Source: Microcaldota archaeon
GTDB taxonomy: Archaea > Micrarchaeota > Micrarchaeia > Anstonellales > Bilamarchaeaceae
Length of the DNA: 9,074 nt
NCBI GenBank assembly: GCA_030668565.1
Contig: DAOVFD010000037.1
Location: forward strand, 1 to 9,074
Direction: 5' to 3'
Position 1 is the first letter of the stretch. Each line of letters starts with the position of its first letter. Position numbers and translations under genes: made by a program. The notes under the pieces are model-generated. The model did no database searches, was not told where the DNA came from, and saw only the letters and a list, made by a program, of their open reading frames with translations. Below are positions 6,508-9,074 of this stretch, in pieces.

Positions 6508-7191
6508 TCATCCGTAGTGGCTTACTCTCAGTTCTTTTGTAAGTATGTCCTTCAGTCTCTTCTTCAGGTTTTTCTTTTCTGCTGCAGGCATTTTTGTCTT
6601 GTCCAGTTTTTCATTCCATTCTGAAAGAGAGGATACTATTCTCTGGACTGTTTTCTCATTATCAGTGTTTCTTGCATATTCAAGAAGAGAGGTGAGCGCA
6701 TAGGGGGATTTTGATTTTCCCAGCGCTTCGATTACTGCATTTCTAAGAACAATATTGGTTTCGCTTTCCATAGTGCAGAATCTGGAATAATGGTAGGTTA
6801 GAAGTTTTGCAGCATCATCGCCTTCAAATTCAGTAAGCACATCAAGCAATTCGATTATGCCCTCAATGGAGGTGTTGTAATTGAACATTTTCTTGTAAAC
6901 GTCCATCCTTAGCTGTGAAGGCTCGGCCCGTGGATTTCTTGCTTTCATGAATTCGAAAGTATGTGCTATCTTGAATTCCATGAACTCTGATATATTTTCA
7001 TGTATCATGTAAAGAAGAAGCTGCCTCCCCGTCTCGTTTCCCTCGTTGTAAATCCTCTTTATGTTTGCAATTGCATCATCCTTGGATTCCTTGTTGACAG
7101 CAACAGGATAGAACCTGATTGAGAATATGTTTTTTTCTATCTCCTTTACAAGAGAGTCCATCGTTTTTCCGGATTTTTTTTCCTTTTTCAT
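6508..7191 (-). CDS. Alpha-helical, HEAT-like repeat protein
   Basis: A 227-residue soluble, all-helical protein. A Lys-rich N-terminus leads to KESKDDAIANIKRIYNEGNETGRQLLLYMIHE, a helical centre, and one clear HEAT-like unit (IVLRNAVIEALGKSKSPYALTSLLEYA) followed by another helix pair (KTVQRIVSSLSEW) and a basic tail ending SHYG. HEAT-type solenoids usually serve as protein-binding scaffolds; no partner can be named. I chose the ATG at 7191 because GAGGTG (7199-7204) lies 7 nt upstream; a TTG at 7206 overlaps that site. It is downstream of tRNA-Pro on the same strand and 47 bp before the lipoprotein gene. It resembles the 8061-8627 protein in its LGK unit and in its C-terminal SxYG. Confidence 0.7.
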   Translation of the reverse strand: MKKEKKSGKTMDSLVKEIEKNIFSIRFYPVAVNKESKDDAIANIKRIYNEGNETGRQLLLYMIHENISEFMEFKIAHTFEFMKARNPRAEPSQLRMDVYKKMFNYNTSIEGIIELLDVLTEFEGDDAAKLLTYHYSRFCTMESETNIVLRNAVIEALGKSKSPYALTSLLEYARNTDNEKTVQRIVSSLSEWNEKLDKTKMPAAEKKNLKKRLKDILTKELRVSHYG

Positions 7192-7198
7192 AAGTACA

Positions 7199-7204
7199 CA
7201 CCTC
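7199..7204 (-). promoter_or_regulatory. Shine-Dalgarno site of the helical-repeat gene
   Basis: The minus strand reads GAGGTG ending 7 nt before the ATG at 7191. It lies just after the second copy of CCCCATATTT that closes the hairpin region. Confidence 0.6.
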
Positions 7205-7211
7205 AAAATAT

Positions 7212-7264
7212 GGGGTCGGTGCGAACTCCGTTCACATCCCCCAATTTCGTTCCGAAATATGGGG
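7212..7264 (-). promoter_or_regulatory. Two overlapping hairpins between tRNA-Pro and the helical-repeat gene
   Basis: On the minus strand, hairpin A (7264-7239) pairs CCCCA with TGGGG and ATTTCG with CGAAAT around a GAA loop, with one bulged T. Hairpin B (7241-7212) pairs GTGAAC with GTTCGC around a GGA loop, closed by GGGG with CCCC. The single G run at 7242-7238 is needed by both, so they exclude each other. Hairpin A also uses the last five bases of the tRNA. The role is unknown: tRNA 3' processing, a leader control element or an RNA remnant are all possible. Confidence 0.4.
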
Positions 7265-7468
7265 CCACCGAGATTTGAACTCAGATAACGAACTTTTCCG
7301 TGAAACGTTGACTTAGTTTACCTCAGGGCTTTTGCAGAAGATTTCCCTAATGAAACCGAAAGGGTTTCATTGGGCGCAAGGAACAAAGTTCCTTCGCGTG
7401 CCCGAAGTTTGTATAAGTCAAAAGCTTCACCCGAAGCTCGCAGGATGACCAGGTTACCTCATGGCCCC
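7260..7468 (-). tRNA. trnP: tRNA-Pro (anticodon CGG), with intron at 37/38
   Basis: The mature tRNA is 74 nt, from exon 1 (7468-7430, 39 nt) and exon 2 (7294-7260, 35 nt). The acceptor stem GGGGCCA pairs perfectly with TGGCCCC, discriminator A, no encoded CCA. The D arm has T8, A14, G18G19 and A21. Anticodon stem CGAGC pairs with GTTCG (one G-U). The loop reads TT-CGG-G-A, giving anticodon CGG. T stem CTGAG pairs with CTCGG around TTCAAAT; the variable loop is TTAT. The splice sites form a near-standard bulge-helix-bulge: exon TTCG pairs with intron CGGA, the 3' bulge is AA^A and the 5' bulge GG^T. The tRNA needs splicing by the archaeal endonuclease. A TATA-like box lies about 36 bp upstream. 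Confidence 0.92.
7295..7429 (-). other. 135-nt structured tRNA intron
   Basis: The intron (numbered from its 5' end) is closed by a long helix: GAAGC (2-6) with GTTTC (124-128) and TTGACTTA (9-16) with TAAGTCAA (115-122). Inside, three hairpins stand directly next to each other: 27-58 (GGGC/GCCC, GC/GC, AAGGAAC/GTTCCTT), 59-81 (perfect 9-bp AATGAAACC/GGTTTCATT, loop CTTTC) and 82-105 (AGGG/CCCT, CTT/AAG). This makes a four-way junction without spacers between the hairpins. No open reading frame of use fits. Archaeal tRNA introns are usually much shorter, and excised introns can be circularised. Confidence 0.8.
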
Positions 7469-7489
7469 CGAACAATATAGAGGGGTTAG

Positions 7490-7513
7490 GTGGATAGGAT
7501 TTATAAAATCCAC
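7490..7513 (-). promoter_or_regulatory. tRNA-Pro promoter: TATA-like box inside an inverted repeat
   Basis: The minus strand reads ATTTTATAAAT (7509-7499), centred about 27 bp before a predicted start near 7477, which leaves a leader of about 9 nt before the tRNA at 7468. The box lies inside a palindrome, GGATTT-ATA-AAATCC (7497-7511), and inside a wider pair GTGGAT (7490-7495) and ATCCAC (7508-7513). The symmetry may be chance or a regulator site. The rest of 7469-7579 holds no gene that I can see. Confidence 0.5.
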
Positions 7514-7568
7514 ACGTTGCGGCCATATCTGGATTTGAAAAAAGAAGGGATTTATCTGGTCTAATCAG

Positions 7569-7579
7569 GAAAAAAATAA
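7569..7579 (-). terminator. T-rich terminator of the ankyrin gene
   Basis: Directly after the TGA at 7582-7580 the minus strand reads TTATTTTTTTCC. Archaeal transcription often stops at such T runs without a hairpin. A second T6 run follows near 7540-7546. Confidence 0.45.
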
Positions 7580-7999
7580 TCAGCGTCTTTTTATTTGCTT
7601 TTCGCACTTCCTCAGCATCAGGGCTATTTTCACATTACCAAATGCGAGTGCTATCTTCTCTGCGGTATTTTCATCCATATTTCTGATATGTGTATCTGCC
7701 CCTACCAGTAGCAAAAATTTGATCGTTTCCCTATGGTTGAATCTGGTGGCATACATCAACGCCGTCCATCCATATCTGTTTTTGGCATTAATATCAGCCC
7801 CATTTCCAAGAAAGTCCTTTAATTCATTGAGGTTTCCCTTCTCTGCCGCTTCCAGAAGCCTGCGGTTCAGTTTTTTTATGCTTCTTCTATGCCTCTCTCG
7901 GGGGTTCTGAATTGGTTCCAGCCCTGGTTTTTTATCTCTGTGTTTATGAGGGGTTTTGGGAATGTCTCTCATAACTGGTTTCTTTTGTCTTCTGTTCAT
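7580..7999 (-). CDS. Small ankyrin-repeat protein with basic N-terminal tail
   Basis: A 139-residue protein. Residues 1-43 are strongly basic, low in hydrophobics and probably disordered (clusters such as RRQKK and RERHRRSIKK). Residues 44-133 form two full ankyrin repeats (LNRRLLEAAEKGNLNELKDF followed by LGNGADINAK; then GWTALMYATRFNHRETIKFL with LLVGADTHIR) and a weaker third capping unit (about 108-133). Two to three repeats is near the minimum for a stable fold, so it likely binds one partner; the basic tail suggests nucleic acid or an acidic surface. No partner is identified. The ATG at 7999 follows a minus-strand TATA-like stretch at about 8030-8040 with a predicted leader of a few bases. 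It is divergent from the HEAT-like gene at 8061. Confidence 0.8.
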   Translation of the reverse strand: MNRRQKKPVMRDIPKTPHKHRDKKPGLEPIQNPRERHRRSIKKLNRRLLEAAEKGNLNELKDFLGNGADINAKNRYGWTALMYATRFNHRETIKFLLLVGADTHIRNMDENTAEKIALAFGNVKIALMLRKCEKQIKRR

Positions 8000-8060
8000 T
8001 CGTCCACATATCTCTTTTGTTTCAAAAAGTTTAAAAATATGACATTACCTTAATAAAGTG
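8000..8060. promoter_or_regulatory. Divergent promoter between the ankyrin and HEAT-like genes
   Basis: TTTAAAAATAT at 8030-8040 is centred about 26 bp before the plus-strand ATG at 8061, fitting a leaderless transcript. The same AT block read on the minus strand (ATATTTTTAAA) would start transcription near 8007, leaving a leader of about 7 nt before the ATG at 7999. No clear ribosome binding site is present on either side. Confidence 0.45.
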
Positions 8061-8627
8061 ATGAAATTCAAAAATCCGCTGAAGGCGGTGAAGGAAAAGT
8101 TCAGGAGAAGGAAGCTCCTGCAGCAGCTTTGCAAAAATACGCATAAGGTAAGGGAATCGATAGGTTATACCCTGAAGCTTCTCGACTATGACCCGGAAAT
8201 CAAAAACAAAGAAACAAAAAAAGCACTTGCTGTTTTCGGTGCGTATTATGTTGCTGAAAAGAAATTCCATGAAGACAGAACCAGATTTGACAAACTTATT
8301 CTTCTTTCTCTTGGTTCATCTTTCAAACCCGAAGACAAGTGGGCGAGGAATTCAGCAATAATCCTTCTTGGCGAGATGAAAGATGAGGATTCTATTGGTT
8401 ATCTGTCCTCGCTTCTCTGGAATCAAAACAATGAATTTGGAGTAGATGATGAGATTGTAAAGAATGCAATAAGAACGCTCGGGAAGATAAAAGGGGAGGA
8501 AGTAATTCTGATGCTAATGACGCTGTTACGTACTAAAAAATATCCACAATTTGAGACAGAGATAGAAAATGCGTTGGCAAAATGCACCGAAAAGTATTCA
8601 AAGTATAAAAGTTCGGTTTATGGCTAA
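8061..8627 (+). CDS. HEAT-like repeat protein
   Basis: A 188-residue soluble helical protein. The N-terminus is basic (KNPLKAVKEKFRRRKLLQQL), followed by helices, then two HEAT-like units: WARNSAIILLGEMKDEDSIGYLSSLL and IVKNAIRTLGKIKGEEVILMLMTLL, and a C-terminal helix. Such units (xxxAIxxLGxxxxxxxixxLxxLL) form solenoid scaffolds that bind other proteins; some bacterial and archaeal relatives are phycobilisome-lyase-type HEAT proteins, but no specific role can be given. I use the ATG at 8061, 26 bp after a TATA-like box; the GTG just before it (8058) is less likely. Its stop overlaps the convergent membrane-protein gene by 4 bp. The tail ends SVYG, like SHYG in the 6508-7191 protein. Confidence 0.75.
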   Translation: MKFKNPLKAVKEKFRRRKLLQQLCKNTHKVRESIGYTLKLLDYDPEIKNKETKKALAVFGAYYVAEKKFHEDRTRFDKLILLSLGSSFKPEDKWARNSAIILLGEMKDEDSIGYLSSLLWNQNNEFGVDDEIVKNAIRTLGKIKGEEVILMLMTLLRTKKYPQFETEIENALAKCTEKYSKYKSSVYG

Positions 8628-9064
8628 TCTTCCGGTATTTCGATTTTCTCAAAAGGCGAAGGCATTGTTTTTCCTATTGTTTTTACTGTCTTTTTGTCAA
8701 TTTTATACTGCTTTTCGTCAGTACTCATCTCCTGCTCAAGGACGCGGCTGAGTGTTTCAAATTTTTTGGCTTTTTTCCCGGAATAGTACGAGCATACAGC
8801 CATTTTCCTGAGGGTTGATATCCCGTAATCTATGTTCAAAAGTACCTCTGAGAGCAGTTTTGCACCCCACTTACTGGTCAGGTAATACGCGCCTATGGTA
8901 ACTGCGGCTCCGACAGCCACTGCCCCCCAGTGGCCTATATAATCCCTGAGAAGAAAATAAGGAAGGCTGCCGAGGCCTCCGCCAACAACAGTGCTCGAGG
9001 CGTGCTTTGCCGCTACTTTCAGAGCATTCGTCATCTTGGGAAGCTCCCTCCATAGATGTTTCAC
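8624..9064 (-). CDS. Small uncharacterised membrane protein (possibly open at the right edge)
   Basis: A 146-residue protein from the GTG at 9064, with two hydrophobic segments (about 24-40 and 46-64; Gly/Ala rich, VVGGGLGSLPYFLL and GAVAVGAAVTIGAYYL), then an amphipathic region, and a charged C-terminal tail (about 95-146). I recognise no family. The frame has no stop between 9064 and the window end, so the true start may lie outside. An ATG at 9034 with GGAGG about 12 nt upstream would give a 136-residue form. Its TAG overlaps the end of the HEAT-like gene by 4 bp. Confidence 0.6.
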   Translation of the reverse strand: MKHLWRELPKMTNALKVAAKHASSTVVGGGLGSLPYFLLRDYIGHWGAVAVGAAVTIGAYYLTSKWGAKLLSEVLLNIDYGISTLRKMAVCSYYSGKKAKKFETLSRVLEQEMSTDEKQYKIDKKTVKTIGKTMPSPFEKIEIPED

Positions 9065-9074
9065 TCTTTTTCTG

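Noticed and set aside
7216..7242. Hairpin B as a second, degenerate tRNA or tRNA fragment
   Set aside because: GGAG-TTCGCAC-C only loosely resembles a T arm, lacks A58, and no anticodon or D arm can be found.
7206..7264. Attachment site of an integrated element
   Set aside because: The repeat copies are only 49 bp apart and no integrase, phage or plasmid gene is present in the window; kept only as a low-interest repeat.
7295..7429. Intron as a C/D-box or H/ACA guide RNA, or as a homing-endonuclease intron
   Set aside because: I see no RTGATGA C box properly placed with a CTGA D box, no pseudouridylation pocket with a following ANA box, and the length is too short for a LAGLIDADG gene.
7347..7607. 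Open frame on the minus strand across the tRNA-Pro gene
   Set aside because: It runs through tRNA exon 1, most of the intron and the tRNA promoter, has no recognisable domain, and is explained by the RNA gene.

Overview
The window is archaeal. It carries an NMD3 N-terminus, a DUF2070 membrane protein, a Cbf5-type pseudouridine synthase with PUA domain, an archaeal-type cytidylate kinase, a DUF106 (EMC3/Oxa1-superfamily) protein, a rhodanese-less ThiI, and a tRNA-Pro whose intron sits at 37/38 in a bulge-helix-bulge setting. Several genes begin about 26-28 bp from a TATA-like box (leaderless), and others have a GGTGAT-type Shine-Dalgarno site that fits the archaeal 16S 3' end. The compact layout and the many unassigned Cys-rich, HEAT and ankyrin proteins would suit a DPANN-type or other uncultivated lineage, but the phylum cannot be fixed from this window.

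Layout. 1-117 (-): start of NMD3, divergent from DUF2070 (152-1903, +). 4083-1884 (-): tight three-gene unit DUF106 > cmk > cbf5, matching the tail of the archaeal secY/spc-operon neighbourhood; its end overlaps the DUF2070 end by 20 bp. 4138-4695 (+): possible inactive transglutaminase-fold protein, divergent from DUF106 and abutting thiI tail to tail. 7191-4696 (-): helical-repeat protein, Cys-rich lipoprotein, thiI. 7468-7260 (-): tRNA-Pro(CGG) with a 135-nt, strongly folded intron, followed by a small two-hairpin region with a 10-bp direct repeat. 7999-7580 (-): small ankyrin-repeat protein. 8061-8627 (+): HEAT-like protein. 9064-8624 (-): small membrane protein, possibly running past the right edge.

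How the parts relate. The recognisable genes centre on RNA and translation: NMD3 (large-subunit biogenesis), Cbf5 (H/ACA-guided pseudouridine), ThiI (4-thiouridine in tRNA), tRNA-Pro, CMP kinase (pyrimidine supply), and DUF106 and DUF2070 at the membrane. The right third (6.5-9.1 kb) is accessory: three helical-solenoid proteins around the tRNA gene, a surface lipoprotein and a membrane protein, none with an assignable role.

No transposase, CRISPR array, phage gene or defence system was recognised. The most noteworthy items are the structured tRNA intron, the switch-like hairpins after the tRNA, the extracellular insertion in DUF106, the mirror-spaced cysteines of the lipoprotein and the possible dead transglutaminase-like protein. 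No gap between genes exceeds 300 bp apart from the RNA-gene region, which is described below.
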